A DNA stretch of 64,000 nucleotides, from the NCBI GenBank assembly GCA_944470555.2, contig OX104131.1, positions 17,166,515 through 17,230,514 on the forward strand, read 5' to 3'. This stretch comes from Heterobilharzia americana (Eukaryota; Platyhelminthes; Trematoda; Strigeidida; Schistosomatidae). Every line of letters begins with the position of its first letter. The first letter of the stretch is position 1. The notes beneath the pieces were generated by a model. It was not told the DNA's origin. It saw only the letters and a program-made list of their open reading frames with translations, and did no database searches. Made by a program: the position numbers and the translations under genes. Below are positions 12,180 to 25,544 of this stretch, one piece after another.

Positions 12180-12915
12180 ATGGACAGGATAGACGAAATC
12201 AACATACAACCTCACACAAGAGAGCATCGATTCAAGTTGCCACACTTCACAGCAGTGCACAAGGAACGAGTGGATATCAAGGTAAACAAAGTTATGTAAT
12301 AGAATAATAACAGTGCAAATATTCAAGCTTTTGAAGATATCAAAGAGTGAATACATCTGCGCTACTGTGATCGAGTTTCAGTCATGTCACTAAGAATTCT
12401 AAACCACTGATTCCTTCGGTCTCGAGGAGCCCAGATCGTCAGTGTACATCTCCACATACGACTCAGACTTTATCGACACATCTTGGTCTGGTCACCCTGA
12501 ACCCTCTTCCAACCAAATCCAACTTCCCCTAGCATTGCAAGTCGAGGTAGGCGGTGGATGGGCATATGCAGTACATGTCCAAGCCATCTCAGTCAACTAA
12601 GGTTCACAACTTCATCAATCGACTTGCGTGGTGCCCTTCGCCTGACGTCAATATTGCTCACACAATTATTCCACCAAACATGAGCAATGCTATGAAGACA
12701 CCTGTGATCGAAACCCTGTAACCGCCTCATGTCTTCTATTTTTAACGGCCATGTCTCACAGCTATAAAACTTAACAGAATGGAGTACAGTGCATTATAGT
12801 CGTCGTTTGATAGATAGCCGGATAACTCACCGGTGCCTCAGATGACGCAAGTTGGCCAATAACAGACGAGCTTTCTGTATCCGAACTAACAGCTCAGAAT
12901 CAATTTTAATGGCGA
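12180..12915 (-). mobile_element. LINE 3' fragment, reversed
   Basis: Read on the minus strand it runs from the 'ARIQKAR'-type region near 12900 through 'GLDMYCICPS'-type sequence (CTTGGACATGTACTGCATAT) to the 3' UTR at 12180-12360. It has many stops. Its body is clearly related to the plus-strand 3' ends elsewhere in the window. Confidence 0.65.
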
Positions 12916-13699
12916 ACAAGCATTTAAAAGCCTATTTTCACCTGCATTTTAATATCATATTCTCATATTTTCTTTGCTTTTTCTTTTCATCTCATAGTTT
13001 TTGACTTTCATTATGTTTGCTTCATTACTTTTTCACCCTTCCTCTTATCAACTTGTATTTTATTATTCTCTTACCTTGTAAGCTGATATCGTGCGGTAAG
13101 TCGGTTCGTTGTGCAATGATACTAGGCCCTATTCTGATAATGCTGGTCTGCTCGTCAAAAAGTTACTCGGATTAGTAACACCGGATCCAACAAAATTAGA
13201 ATAACGAAGAAAATAAACTGATGTAGAGCGAGAGTTATTGAATACAACTCATATAATGAATGGTAGATTGGTTGGAGGAACAAGGAGTAGAGAGAATCAA
13301 TACAAGATATTCTATTTCAAGGTAGACAAGTCTCTTCGCAAATGAAGTGCTACATGAACTCATTATTTTCAAAAATATAACGATGTATGGTGGATAACGA
13401 GATGAAATCACATGAAATCTACAGTTATGCATCCAGTTGACACGCAAAAAGAATCACTTTCAAAGGTAACAGTAACAATCAGAAAGGCCAATTGAAATAT
13501 CCATTTCCTACTATAACCGAATTCCTTTAGAAAAAGAAATCCCGCACTGGAATAGGCTTACATTAGTGCTTGTTGCAACACTAAACAAGTAAAGGTAATA
13601 ATTACTGAAAAGAAAGTCAACTGTTTCCACCAGGAAATAATAACCGCACACTTAAAATGGAACAAAAAAAAAAACCAGGATCACCGGTGAATTGCAATC
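12916..13699. other. No gene recognised (intronic)
   Basis: A T-rich stretch at 12950-13080 and otherwise unassigned sequence. Confidence 0.4.
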
Positions 13700-13860
13700 T
13701 GATAAATGGCTAGTAGTGGGATCCATGATACATATTTCGTCCTACTAAAGACTCATCAGCTGGATATGTACTTGCACCTCAGTGAGTGATATTGCTTCCA
13801 GTGAGATTCAAACCCAGTACCCATCATTACCGGTGTATTTTCTTCTATTTCCTTAGAGTA
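13700..13860 (-). repeat. Family D (Sm-alpha-like) SINE
   Basis: On the minus strand it has a partial tRNA-like head (GTACTGGGTTTGAATCTC), CACTCACTGAGGTGCAAGTA, the hammerhead, then the tail CCCACTACTAGCC. The A-box half is lost. Confidence 0.7.
13720..13766 (-). ncRNA. Hammerhead ribozyme, core intact
   Basis: The minus strand reads ATCCAG-CTGATGAG, stem II GTCT/GGAC around TTAGTA, then GAAA, a very short stem III (ATA/TAT) ending in the cleavage triplet ATC, and TGGAT closing stem I. All conserved core bases (CUGAUGA, GAAA, NUH) are present. Stem III is short, as in schistosome satellite hammerheads, which are known to self-cleave. Activity of this copy is inference. Confidence 0.7.
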
Positions 13861-14219
13861 TTGTGGAAAGTAGATTACTGGATAATTGAAAAACAATGTT
13901 CTTCATTTTGGTCTAAATTATACTTTTTCTGGTTTACTAATAAAACTAAAAATGTTTTCATCAGTATTTTTTATTTAATCGGCTGAGTCATTGAATAAGA
14001 ACATCTAATAGAATTCATAGGAGAACATAACACAACCTTGAATGATTAAATAGATACATTTATATCTAAAAATTAAAAGATGAACATACAAACAAATGTT
14101 TCTCTATATGTAGGCAGAAAATGTAAACTAATTTGTCAGAAAATTGTATCAAACATAATAACAACTAGACAAAAATAGACAGCGCATTTGGACAATAATT
14201 AATTCCTAAAGTCATACTT
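13861..14219. other. No gene recognised (intronic)
   Basis: AT-rich, nothing assigned. Confidence 0.4.
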
Positions 14220-16890
14220 TGGTTAACGCCACCATAAACTCGTACAATAATTTTGTCCTGATAGTGGTTTGGTGTTTTTTTTGTTTGATATCTTTACCGT
14301 GGGGAAGTCTCATCATCAGGCTTGGAATGATAACATTCAAGATAGACTTCTTTATGAAATTAGTGCTGATGATATCATAAGGCCTGATGACAAAACGTCA
14401 CATGAAAGAAATATCAAGGCTTAGAGAAAAATAAACCATTCTATCCTCATGAGGTTTTACTAACAATATTCGATAATGTCTAGTGATTTCTCCGTGCATA
14501 TATGAAGTTTATTGATGAAAATGATTAGTAACGGATATGATAAATAACAACAACTATTGTATTAAAGATTTTCTCCTTGTCTTCACTATTACGATTTAAT
14601 ATCAATACACATCTCTGGATGGATATACATAAAAGAAAGTTTGTGAATAGCAAATTCCCTCCTTTCTTTTTGTATGAAAACATGTATTTGATCATGACAA
14701 CAATACCTGAGAATCGGCTGAATACAATTTCTGAAGCTGATTTGTTCAACACACTTTTGACATCAATGTACTACAACATCTATGATATTTAACAGAGATT
14801 CAAGTACTTCACGTACTACTTTAATATTCCAATCGTATCCTTTTTGAATTCTTTACGTGATAAAATAAAATAATATAACAACTACTAGACATTTCACTTT
14901 TGTATTACCTGTGAGGAGGAGATGAGAGAAGAAAATGGAAAACGACTGAAGCATTTTGGCTCTTGATATATCTCAACCTTATACAAAATCCAACATTAAT
15001 GGAAATAAGAAGTGTTTAACACACAATAGTTGTCGTTTTGAAGAATGATGTCTTTCAGAGGTTTCATGAATTGCAGTGTTATACTCAAAGCAGAAATTCC
15101 ATAAGATATTAACCTCAGTAATATTGTAGCTTATTATCAACATCAAAGTTGATGTACGCGATTAAAAAAAACACTACGTAGTATACTTAGTTAGTTTATG
15201 AATTTTGAGACTACAATTTGTAATAATCATTCCTAACAGAAAATCTGTTGAAAACTAAATCTGAACAACTGAAAAACAATTCAGCTTTTAGAAATGTCAA
15301 AATGAAGCGTTCAAGTGTCTAAACAAACCACCATCTTAATAAGGATCAAGTTTCAGAATAAAACTGAAGCATCTGATAGAGTTATACGAACAATGTATCA
15401 ACTCTGTGACAAAATTTTTAGAGATCAAATATATTCATATCGATAATGACGAATTAATGATGTGTTTCAACGTTACAACTCTATACACCTTAAGTGAACA
15501 TTAACTGGGCAAGGATACAATGACTCTTCTTATCAATGATACATATGTGTTCGATGATACACAAGTGCAATGTTTAATTTTGAAAAAATTAATTCACTTA
15601 TGCCATATAACGTACTTTTAATTCAATGTCAAACTCTACAAACAGACAAAGGGAACACTAATGAGATCCCCTATATCAGGACTAATTTCAGAAGCAGTAA
15701 TGTAAACACTGGAAACCATGGTATTGCCATTGATCAAACTTTGCGTCTGATATACAGATGAGGAGTTCGTTATCATTCAAAGAAAGGGATTGGAAAGCGC
15801 CGATAAATTAATCACAACAATATTTTCAACAAAATCGAATTCATAATTGAAGAGGAATCAAATAATAAACTTGCATTTTCAGATGTTTTCATCACTAGGA
15901 TGGATTCGAGAAAATTGGAAACATGAGTATATAGAAAACTAATTGATACTAATCAAATTGTCAACTATAGTAGTAACAACCCAACAACATACAAAATCAG
16001 TTTCATAGAAGTATTGTTCAAAAATGCAAAGATACACTGTGGTATATCACGTTTACAGAGAAAAAAACAAAACTACTTAAGGACTATTTCTTTCAGAAGA
16101 ACGGTTATCCACGTAACTTCATCGAAAGATGCTTGTCAAGTAAAAAGTCATCCTCAGAAACTAACAAATGAATCCTCCTACTTTATCAGAAGAAAATTTC
16201 TGATATTGCAACTAGATTACTGAAGCCTTTCATAATCGCTATAGTTCACAAGCCTACAAAATCTCTTCATCCTATGTTATTCAAACCAAAAGACACAATA
16301 CCAACAGAAAACAAGCCATTCATTATCTACAAAACACGAAATCGGATAGAGTGGTCGCTTTCTTCTACATACACAGGAACCAGTAGGGAAAGTTACGATA
16401 TGTCTTAGTATACAGAAAAACTATGAAAATGAATTCGATTAGGAGAACGCGAAAATTCTAGATAAACGAAATACAAAGAATAACACAAAATTTAAGATGC
16501 ATTCAATTCAGTTAACAATCAATAGACATATTGATATTAACCCAACCAATGTGAAATAACAAGGTCAAAGTTCACTTCTATGGAACAATCAACGGAAATA
16601 CGTATTGAGACAATAACAAGGTTATGGTAGAGACAACCAATCACACCTAAATTCATCAGGACAAACAGCTAGGCCGCTTGTGGAGAAAATCTCATGGGTC
16701 ATTTCTTCATGAAGTTTGTTCTGATGATGTCTAGAATGACAAAGAAAGGCTTCATATGGACTACATATATTCCCCTCCCCCAAAATATCAGAAACCACCG
16801 CTTCAGTGAGGTTTAAAACACGCATACAGCAGCTGGTCACACTATTAAACAACGAACAGATGCGATGAGAATGCTTTGAAACCATCTAGA
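14220..16890 (+). mobile_element. Decayed Penelope-like element
   Basis: The reverse-transcriptase region at about 15340-16330 has a motif A-like CFNVTTLYT (near 15470) and YTDEEFVII (motif C, near 15755, catalytic YxDD altered to YTDE). NNKLAFSDVFITRMDS, NNPTTYKISFIEVLFKN and NGYPRNFIERCLSSKKS follow; this succession is typical of Penelope-like RTs. Weak remains downstream (PTENKPFIIYK) may be the GIY-YIG endonuclease. Hammerhead-like blocks lie at about 14362-14396 (CTGATGATATC...) and 16719-16750 (CTGATGATGTC...), where Penelope terminal repeats are known to carry such ribozymes. Both have lost the GAAA. Outer limits are approximate and many stops break it. Confidence 0.6.
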
Positions 16891-17918
16891 CCGTATAGTA
16901 ATAATTTTTCTAAGGTTAGAAAAAGAGAGATCCAATAACTTTGTTGTTAATTCACTATCTTCCAAGAATGGATGAATTCAGGAGCTTACTTGTCTATATA
17001 AAGTCTGTCTGTCTATCCCATAATCAGTAATATACACTAGCAGAATGAAAACCAAAGAGTCTACTATTACCTTGATCGACCAAGTAAACTGACTCTTACT
17101 TCTTTTGTTCAGTCTATCAAGGGGACAGACGAACAAAAATCAAAACATTCAGTCAATTATAAAGGGGTGGTGACAGGCAATGAAGCATTTAGCAGATCTG
17201 ACAATACAATCAAACGCTAAAAACAAAAACAAAGCAATTGAATGACGCAGCTGATAAACAACAGTCGATCTCCAGCTCCCACTAGTTGACTTCACTTTCA
17301 CATGAATGTACACACGTGCACATACATGATAGGCACAGTCGGTAAGATACATGCTGGAACTAAGTGTACCATAGGCGGGAAATTATACCGAAGGACAGAC
17401 ACAACACAATAGGAATGAGTCATAAAAACCGGGGAATAAATCACTTCATATTCTTCAACTCTATTCAAGGTGTGTTTGCTAGAGCCCACAAGTTGCCGAT
17501 AAGTTATATTAATTGTGGAAAAAACAAATGTTTTTACTCCTGGCATACTGTATTGGTGTGTGTGTGTTTTAGAGTTTTACGATGAAGTTGGGAGCATTTA
17601 TGACCATTATAACAAATAAAACAGGAGTTGCCTTCTATACATATCGTAGAGCTAGTCGATGCTCATTGGTTGACAGACCATATTAAGGAGAGAGTAACCA
17701 TAATGAAAATGACTTTAGCAAATCAATATATTTTCCATGAGAAACAGAAAACAATGGAATCTCTGTGAACACTTCTAAATTGAGGAAAGAGAAAAAGAAC
17801 AAATAAGAACATACGGGAAAATGAAGTGAGTTCATAATAAGAAAAATAATGATGTTTCAGTTAACTTACAATAGGGTATAAGAAGTCATTACAACAGACA
17901 ATATGTTTGGCAACTAAA

Positions 17919-17920
<2 letters not shown>
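16891..17920. other. No gene recognised (intronic)
   Basis: Overlapping short frames at 17149-17585 show no family motif. Confidence 0.4.

Positions 17921-17972
<52 letters not shown>
17921..17972. repeat. (AT)n microsatellite
   Basis: 26 AT units. Confidence 0.97.
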
Positions 17973-17975
<3 letters not shown>

Positions 17976-18389
17976 TATGCGATATACACGTTGAGTAACC
18001 ACTTCTCAGTCAAAAGAAATAGTCCGAAGATTGAGACACACGCATACGACTGAATCTGGATATTTAAAAATAGACAATAGTTTCCATTTCACCTTCTGTT
18101 AACTATCACTGGTTATAGTGTTAATATAAAGAGCGGTAATGCAAAGACTCATGAGAAGTGATTTGCGAGAATTTCCGGAGTTTAATGGAGCAATGTAAAC
18201 CGGTTAGTAGTCAGATAAGAAACAGGTGAGTATAGACATCTTTATGGACATAAAGTTAGCTAATCATAGATGGCAAAGATGCTCCAAGTATCTAGAATGA
18301 TGGGGACTTGAAGCTGAGATGAACAAACTGGACAGGTTATGCTTACACTAATCACTAGTGATGACGAGTAGTAGGTGGATCAAATAAAT
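17973..18389. other. No gene recognised (intronic)
   Basis: Nothing assigned. Confidence 0.4.
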
Positions 18390-19015
18390 GTGAAGGCAGA
18401 CAAAATTAACGTAGAACCTCGTACCAAGTGCTTCACTATGCAGTAGTATACAAAGAACAGGTAGATACAGAAAATGATATGAAAGTTAAAAAAGAAGTGT
18501 TTGTAGGATTGGGCATTTGAAGATGGAGGTAAGTGAAAATGTTCAAGTTTTAGAAGACGTTAAAGAGTGAGAACATTTGCCCCATTGTGACTGATTCTCA
18601 GCTATACCATGTCACTAAACCAAGAGTTCTCAACCACTAATTTCCATTGTCTTAAGGACCTTAAACACCTAAATCCCTAAACGGCTCGAACCAACAGTCA
18701 GAAACTGTTGGTAAAGGTTCACAATCTCATCGACCGACTTACCTTCCTCATCTAGAACCCTTCGCCTAAATTGGAAATTGCTCATACACCGATTCTACTA
18801 CAAGTGAGCAATGCTACGAAGATAACTGTGGTCAAAAACTCTTAACTGTTTCATATCTCATACTACTAACAACCATGTCTCAGAGGCGTAAAACGGGACA
18901 AGACGGACTGCAGTGTAGCATAATCATCTTTTAATATATAGTCAGATATCTCGCCAGTCAGTGCCACAAGTGGCTAGTACCAAACGGGCCTTCTGTACCC
19001 GATATTGTACGAAGA
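18390..19015 (-). mobile_element. LINE 3' fragment, reversed
   Basis: It has the same reversed layout as 12180-12915: 3' UTR at 18390-18560, last coding block around 18600-18760 and 'GCCACAAGTGGCTAGTA' near the inner end. Heavily diverged. Confidence 0.55.
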
Positions 19016-19594
19016 GGCAGACGGTGATTGGGCATCTGTGGAAAATGTTTTAGTCACATGCTTCGATAAAAGTGAAGCACTGTAAAATGTTGTATATGTG
19101 AACTGGGATAGCTATTCATCTCAATATATGAACCTATTGTCCTGACTGACAGAATACGCATCGAAAACTCTCGTAAATAAATCAACGAGTTGATGGATGA
19201 TTAGTGTACTTCATATGCAACTGAGAAACAAAAAACAGACCGTACAACTTACACTTTTCATGCATTAAAAGTATATCATAGTTGGTCAGCTGATGGTAGT
19301 ATAAAATATCAAGGTCACTTGTTGAAGAATACATATAAAGCATGGTTATTGTGGCTTAAAAGGTTTTTATTCTAAAACATCGTTTTGACATTTATTAATG
19401 TCTAGTAATGAAGAATGGAATACAGAATCGAAATCAAGAAAGTAATTCCATACTCAATAAGGCTATTTATGTCCAATGGTTGGTTAAAATTAGAAAATAA
19501 ACTGGTTGTAAGCATTCGTATATGAAGCTCAATATTAATAACAATTCAATCATAAAATAGGTTTTATTTCAACATTAGTTGTAATTACTCTATG
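19016..19594. other. No gene recognised (intronic)
   Basis: Nothing assigned. Confidence 0.4.
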
Positions 19595-19770
19595 ACAGAC
19601 AAACGAACTAAATCAACACAGAACCTCGAACAAAAGTGCATCTATCCAGGTTGCTACACTTCACTACAGCAGGCAAAGAACAAGTGGATAGAAAAAGATT
19701 GATATCAAAGTAGACAAAGATGTATGAGAGGAGAAAGAATATGAAAATGAAAGTCAGTCAAAAAGCTAGC
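19595..19770 (-). mobile_element. LINE 3' UTR fragment, reversed
   Basis: Contains the reversed 3' UTR block 'cacttcactacagcaggca' and 'gaacaagtggatag', shared with 12180, 28725 and 55825. Confidence 0.5.
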
Positions 19771-21727
19771 AGATAGGTCAGTTTAGACAACTCCCTACCG
19801 ATGATTCAGCGATTTCTGATTCGACTCCTGCTACAGCCTAGGTTTTCATTTTGCTGTCGATCATCACCGTTTGTGTAACAAGCATCTTATCTACTCTAGT
19901 TTAATAAAAATTAATAAGTGAATAAATAATTTATACATCTGTTATGACAGAAATAAGCATATTGCCAATAGTCATAGTCAGGACGAAAGTCCATAAACAT
20001 ATGTTTTGAGAGAATAATCAGAATTATTACGCTTCAGTTGACTTCTTCAAAGTCTATTTGACCTACGAACATAATGCGCTTACAACATAGTAATCTCGAT
20101 ATCATGATATATACTTCATTTGATTTCCAAAAGATGACAACAAAGTCGCACACAAACACACGGACAAGCCATAACCGAAAAAAGGGAAATCATATCGCCT
20201 GGATCGTCTCACCTAGCGTAGTACCACTATTGAGTAATTTATATACAAATTAGCGTACAGTATGGTATCAGTGGAATCACTCGTAATGGTAGTAAATAAT
20301 GTAAAGAAGTATCTGACCTTACACTGACCTGTTCAAAAAGTTCAACGTTTAGGGCAAATACATCAAAAAAAACATAGAAAAGGAGATCATATGTGACTGA
20401 TAATTATTTTAACAAGAAACTAAGGCGGTTTAATCTCAAAACTGCAAATCAGACACCATAGTGTGATTCTTTTTTCTTAGTTCACCTACGAACTACTGTC
20501 AAAGAACACAGTGGTGTAAGACGAATTGTATTGCAATCATATCCAGAAAACAGCAGTACAATACGATATATATTGCGAAATATTCTTCGAGAGCAAAAGC
20601 TGTAGTTTTGACAAGTGAGACAGTTTGTTAATTTACACGACTTAGGATGATGCAACACACTCTCAGTATGAAATTTCTGTTCTACTAATAACCTGGTATT
20701 CAACTAATTGAAGGTTAGCATGACAGTCAAAGTTGTTCGACTAGTGTAACTTTCTTCAGTTGCTCATCATAAAAACAGTTGTTAGTAAATTTTAAAAAAT
20801 GCACGAAATGTACTCAACCTGTTAGGCAGGTGAAATGAGTTAAAGGTGGCTCAGAGTAGCTCAATCGTTCCTATGATAGAACGAAACACACACACACAAA
20901 CATTGGAAAAGGTACACTGAGAAAGGCGTGAACGAAAAGCTCAACATGTGAGTAAAGTATACATTGCAAGTCTCAAACATGTCAAAGCTTGTCAATAAGA
21001 ACCTGTTCCACCACCTACACATATACACGTAGAACGTACTATACTATACTACTATACAATATATGCGCAAAACACCTTTCATAAATGACTTTCAAAATTC
21101 ACATATCGACTGAGTAAAAAACACTGAATTTCAAGAAGAAGAAGAAGAGCAAAGGGAATCTGTCTTCTGTACAAAAGTCAACAGTAGATTAACATGAAAA
21201 CACCTCTTAAACTAATGTAATGCATCAAGTCACTACAAAAATTCTTAGTAAGAGCGTTATACAACGACACAGAACTAGAAATTTTTGTTCCAATGCACAA
21301 AAAAGAAAGAAAAATCAAGTATTGTCAAACTTTAATTGTGTATAGTTTCGTTAAAGCCACATAGTCAGTAGCTGAGTTGCTCTCCAATGTCTTGCTTGCT
21401 TTTGAGTAATTACTCACCAAGTGTCTGTCTAACTGTAAACATCCACCTCGTTTAACAAAGCTAAACAATGGTTGACAAATGTTCTGAATAACGTGACCAC
21501 AACAAATTCAGTTAAGTTCGAAGTACACTGAACCACATGTATTGAACAAAAGGATCAATGTTGCATGACCCTTATCAGTATAAGAAAAAGCTTTGCTACA
21601 AACATAAGTAAATGGATATGACTAGGATCGCGTCTAGATAACTGAAAGCATCGTATGACAAGTAAACTAATGAAATTCGATATCATCTTTTTGAAACTAA
21701 CAACTGCAAAGTAGATAACTTTGATGA
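19771..21727. other. No firm gene; one Cys-containing frame at 20482-20703 (-)
   Basis: The minus-strand frame at 20482-20703 has KSCKLTNCLTCQNYSFCSRR, a Cys pattern seen before the GIY-YIG domain of some Penelope-like elements, but no other element part is nearby. The rest is unassigned intron. Confidence 0.25.
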
Positions 21728-22010
21728 GTGACTTTAAAGCTCACCCTGGCAACTGCCGAAATAACCAGTCAGATTTTGGTATTTTGTCTTGGAAGGTAGT
21801 TTCTCGTAAAACCATAATTGGTTATGTCAACAAATGTTAAAGTGGCCTTTAAATTCACTCACTTTGACAATATCACATGATTCCGACTTTTTGCGAGTAA
21901 GTTAAAGGATAGCCACAGAAACTGCTGGAATAACCAATCAGGTATGACAATTTTGAGCGGGCGGGCAGTTTCTCATAGAATAAAGCAACCTAGTGTAGCC
22001 TTTAGAGTCC
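21728..22010. repeat. Two tandem copies of a MITE-like repeat
   Basis: 21731-21857 and 21903-22008 share the order TTTAAAGnnnnCC...CAACTGC, 'aataaccagtcag' and a 3' end with 'gtggcctttaaa' or 'gtagcctttaga', which is inverted relative to the start. A third copy with clearer terminal inverted repeats is at 38541-38680. Confidence 0.45.
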
Positions 22011-22584
22011 CTCCTTTTTGCATACCTTACCGTTTGAACACCACGGCATTTGAATACGCTTCACTTATGTCTGCGAGTTGCCAACTGAATAGAATGCAAG
22101 ACGAGTTATTCGCAAGCTTCTTAGACAACATTCTTTCTTCCTTCTTCTCAATGCAATAGTAAAATGAAGATTAAATACTGAACGTCTCTCTATGCATACT
22201 ACTAGTAGTATAAATCCCATGCTAAGAATAAACAGTTGCCCAATTGCTCCCAAGTGTCAAAAGGTTATCCAAATGATGTGGATCCGTGAATCCTAACTTG
22301 AAAACACTCAATTCTCACAAACTACCTATTGAATTTGATTTGAACATGCATTAACTTAAAGTGAAATGTCCATAATAGATAAACGGACGTATGATATAGA
22401 CTTTGGAAGGGCTAGATGCACTTGAATGAGCAGTTACAATAGTATGTGACACTCAAGAATCACTACAACTAATATCAACCTCCTAAATAAGGATACCTTC
22501 ACCATTACTGAATACTTTAAAATCATTGATGCAATCGCTTGTTTAGATACAAATACAGTATCTGAAAGTACAACAAATAATGTG

Positions 22585-22587
<3 letters not shown>
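22011..22587. other. No gene recognised (intronic)
   Basis: Nothing assigned. Confidence 0.4.

Positions 22588-22664
<77 letters not shown>
22588..22664. repeat. (AT)n microsatellite
   Basis: About 38 units. Confidence 0.97.
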
Positions 22665-22668
<4 letters not shown>

Positions 22669-23533
22669 TGCTTATAATGAAGAGGTAAATAGACAGGCTA
22701 ATATTAGTTCTTGTATGATCAGAAAAACGTCTGCATCGATAATAGAACACATGTTTAGCACCATTAATTGACCTATAATAACCATGACAGTATAAAAAAC
22801 CAATTCGTTTTGTTTATTCGACGTTAGAAAAATAATCTGAAGAGATAGGCAACTGATTATGCATATACATAAATCAGGACAAAGTACCTTAGAAATGAAA
22901 TGCTATAAAATTAACTTCATCGATATTCTTATCGCATCTTATCAACCTCACCAACTGGTAGTAGTAAGCCACTTGGCTCTTTCATAAAGGTGAATAGCAT
23001 AGAAAATAAACAAACCTGGGGAGACTAAAGCAATAAATTTGACCGAACAAGTTCTTGAAGAAGAAAAAAGCTACCATAATTCATGATAAACATACGACTA
23101 CAAAGCGGAATGCGGTATAAAAGGGGAAATATTAAACACTGTTCACAAAGACAAGGGATATTGTAACGTAAAAAACCTGGGAGAACATGACATCGAATAT
23201 ATTCACTGATAATGGCTGGTCACCAATGAGTAACAAATGTAGCTGTCTAGTCCTAAGTGCTCGGCATTGATAGAAGTCTATCAGTCAAGTTTTGCGATGT
23301 GACCACTTAACGAATTGACATAACACTGCAGTACACTGTATTTAGATGTTAGATGGTGACGGTCACAATCGACAGAATGCCATGGATCTAGATTTTGCAG
23401 GATTGCATGAGTTCACCTAGCGGCCATATTGCAAAACGTGATGGATAGACTAAGGACTGAACAGCTATATGAGATGGATTAACGATGAGTGACTAAGTGG
23501 TGTACATAATTCAGACATACAAAGGGTCAGTCA
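22665..23533. other. No gene recognised; right part may belong to the F repeat
   Basis: 23200-23530 directly precedes the F tRNA-like block and may be its body, as at 1960-2150. Confidence 0.3.
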
Positions 23534-23660
23534 TGGCCTGAATAGCTTAGTGGATAAGTGTCTGACACAAGTTCAAATCACCGACGGAACACCAGTTACC
23601 TCATGGTTGCTGTTGTCAAGTGCTCACAAGTCGAAAACATAGGTTCAGCACTTCCTGTCA
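23534..23660 (+). repeat. tRNA-like SINE, family F
   Basis: CTGAATAGCTTAGTGGATAA (A box) and AAGTTCAAATCACC (B box) are tRNA-like, followed by a diverged tail. Not a functional tRNA. Confidence 0.5.
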
Positions 23661-23994
23661 CTTGATTCCCAACATTTAACACATGTCCTCATTTTATAGA
23701 GTAGTGAAATGGAGGAGATAGTCAATAAAGGTAACTAACAAACAGAATGAACTAAAGCAATAATGTCACAAGACAAGGAATAAGTAGACACAAGATGATG
23801 ATGAGACATAAGATTACACTTTTTTCAAGGCTTAGAACACATTCAAAAGTGAATGGACTTATCAAATGAATACCAATCTGCCAAATACACTAATTAAAGA
23901 TATTTATTAGTTGGCTTCTACCGGAGAACTCCAAGCCGATCAATTGGGTCCAATCAACGACAAGAAGCTACAAGCTATCACATCAAACCACAGA

Positions 23995-24145
23995 TGACGC
24001 ATAGGTAGTGACTCTGGTAACCCAGCAGCTTGGTGAAGAACGCCCTGGAGTTTGAAAACAAGGTTTCTGGCCTTGAATCCCACCAGGAACACCACCACTC
24101 ACTGGGACCCATGTGTATCCAGTTGACAAGTCCTAGTCACCATCA
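23995..24145 (+). repeat. Family D SINE, hammerhead lost
   Basis: The tRNA-like head (CAGCAGCTTGGTGAAGAAC, GCCTTGAATCCC) is followed by CACTCACTGGGACCC and TATCCAGTTGACAAGTCC. Then the sequence breaks off before the GAAA half of the hammerhead. Confidence 0.6.
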
Positions 24146-24464
24146 GACAACTAACATCAAAATAAAACTTGAGATAATATCACAAAGTATCGTTTTAAGG
24201 AGCCGAAATAAATCAATCAATTTGGTTCAGAGTAATAGGCAACGGGAAATCACAAGAAGAAATAAATACACTGCTATTTTTTGAATAAATCAAAACATAG
24301 ACTGCAACTTCCGCATAGTCTAAAGCGTCATATCTCTGATTATTCAGATTAACTCTGTTGTCTACCTACTTAAAATATAAAAACATGTGGCCCAGACAAC
24401 TCACTTGATAACGGACCTTGATCTCGATAGCTGTACCATCGATACTAAGTTCGTATTCAGCACA

Positions 24465-24765
24465 GAGTGATATCATTTGAAGAAGCAATGAGACCTGAGA
24501 GCAGCAAGCAACTGTTCAATCACAATATGGGACTTCACAGTAGTGCATATGCAGGACCTTCAACTTTCGCAGCCAGCGCATTAAAGCTGAGCCAGTGGGC
24601 TGAAGTCCAGTGGTCCGTATTTCCTACTTCCATCAGTCCGCGACATAGCATGACCTCTAACCCAATGCCATCGTTCAGGAACTGTCCTCATCTTTGACTT
24701 ATTTGATCCCACTGGTCACAACTTCTGATTGGAACCTCAGAAATCACCTCCCGAGGATAGTCAAC
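24465..24765 (-). repeat. Family E element, monomer
   Basis: It retains the 'ATGGGACTTCACAGTAGTGC' remnant of the hammerhead and the reversed tRNA-like part (CAGGACCTTCAACTTTCGCA, GCCAGTGGGCTG). Decayed. Confidence 0.5.
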
Positions 24766-25544
24766 AAGAAGCACCGACAGCACTATTTAATGAGATTAAA
24801 ATTGTCCACATCTCTGGCAAAGGTGTTGCATCATTCTCACTGTACATGTTGGCTGTTGATTTTATGAACAAAGATTCCGTAATGAGTCTCTCTCTCTCCA
24901 CCTTACTATATTGAATTAAAGTATAGTTGTTTCAACCCCAATCTAGTGTACGCTTGTGCATCAGTGCATGCAGTAGGACAGCCGAGTATTTTCTAAGCTA
25001 TTAATCCTATTAAGGACTATCATTCTACATTTGCCTAAATTTCGTTGTCCTGATAATCTAACGAACCCGACTGGCTAGTTTGACCTATGCATTTGACTTC
25101 ATACACAAATGAGCAAAGTAGTATAGTGTCCTGGTACAGCAGAACCATATCTACGAAGATGATGAAATTCATAGTTGTTTCAAATTATCAAAAGTGAAAA
25201 TTACACTGAGAAGCATATTCAGGACATAATTAGAGGCCCAAAGAAAGAGTAAACAAATTAATAGGTTTCACACACATACATACAAACCAGTTGGTTTCAA
25301 AATATCTCAGCAACTTACTAATAAACTATTAGAACCATTCTTGTTGCTATTTGGTCAAAGATTGAAAACCACACAAAGCAAATACGAACATACTTCAGCC
25401 AAATATATGAATAATTCAACTTAAACACAGGTCGGTGTAGGTTTTTTAAGCGGAATAAATTGCACAAGTAAAGAAGGACGAAAAGACTACCTGCTTATGA
25501 TAGGACGTTGTTAACTTGACTAAACAAGCTGTAGGGATTTATTT
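24766..25544. other. No gene recognised (intronic)
   Basis: Nothing assigned. Confidence 0.4.

Noticed and set aside
22523..22771. Frames across the (AT)n tract at 22.6 kb
   Set aside because: Both strands give repeated YI, an artefact of the microsatellite.
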